Source of the DNA: Gemmatimonadota bacterium
GTDB lineage: Bacteria > Gemmatimonadota > Gemmatimonadetes > Gemmatimonadales > GWC2-71-9
DNA: 6,024 nt
Direction: 5' to 3'
Assembly: GCA_022573095.1 (NCBI GenBank)
Contig: JACZUR010000144.1
Location: forward strand, 1-6,024
A program made the translations under genes and the position numbers. Positions 5,967-6,024 of the stretch are shown piece by piece. Within the stretch, counting starts at the first letter, position 1; each line of letters opens with the position of its first letter. The notes below the pieces were generated by a model. The model made no database searches, was not told the DNA's origin, and saw only the letters and a list, made by a program, of their open reading frames with translations.

Positions 5967-6024
5967 TTTTACGCGAAGCGGACGGGGGCTGCGAACGTGG
6001 AGTGGAAGGGCCGTCAACCAAGGA
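5967..6024. other. Right-edge non-coding sequence
   Basis: No start codon with a ribosome site, no RNA gene and no clear repeat is visible in these last 58 bases. A neighbouring gene may begin beyond the edge. Confidence 0.5.

Noticed and set aside
5133..6017. 294-codon minus-strand open frame opposite the kinase 3' part
   Set aside because: It lies antisense to clear propeller-coding sequence with conserved PD40 motifs on the plus strand. The translation is rich in R, S and P with no domain; long antisense frames are common in GC-rich genes.

Overview
The window holds two large, divergently transcribed genes separated by a repeat-rich gap of about 590 bp. The tail of a third gene lies at the left edge and more repeat DNA at the right edge. 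It is moderately GC-rich bacterial chromosome. A PknB-like kinase fused to a long TolB/PD40 propeller, next to a secreted propeller-M28 peptidase fusion, is a combination typical of Gemmatimonadota and, less so, Acidobacteriota. The phylum is an inference from architecture; no marker gene is present. No plasmid, phage, transposase, CRISPR, tRNA or rRNA signal was seen.

Layout. (1) Positions 1-92 are the probable last codons of a plus-strand gene. (2) Positions 125-2641, minus strand, encode an 838-residue exported protein: signal peptide, short helical N-terminus, PD40-type propeller, zinc-dependent M28 aminopeptidase domain with all metal ligands present, and a C-terminal fibronectin-III-like domain. 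(3) Positions 2642-3233 contain no credible gene. They hold a tandem 84/85-bp repeat, runs of CGTGCAG and CTGACCCC-type units, and an element with two hairpins just before the kinase gene. (4) Positions 3234-5894, plus strand, encode an 886-residue membrane Ser/Thr kinase: intact cytoplasmic kinase domain, one transmembrane helix, and an outer region with twelve PD40 motifs. (5) Positions 5895-6024 hold an AGTGGTA-type heptamer run starting on the kinase stop codon, then a second, diverged copy of the hairpin element.

How it may work together. The peptidase should act outside the cytoplasm, clipping N-terminal residues from peptides. The kinase should sense something outside the membrane through its propeller and phosphorylate cytoplasmic targets. 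Their divergent arrangement around one intergenic region leaves co-regulation possible, but nothing in the sequence proves a functional link. The most unusual material is the intergenic DNA. Several families of short tandem repeats occur there, and a related hairpin element occurs on both sides of the kinase gene in the same orientation.
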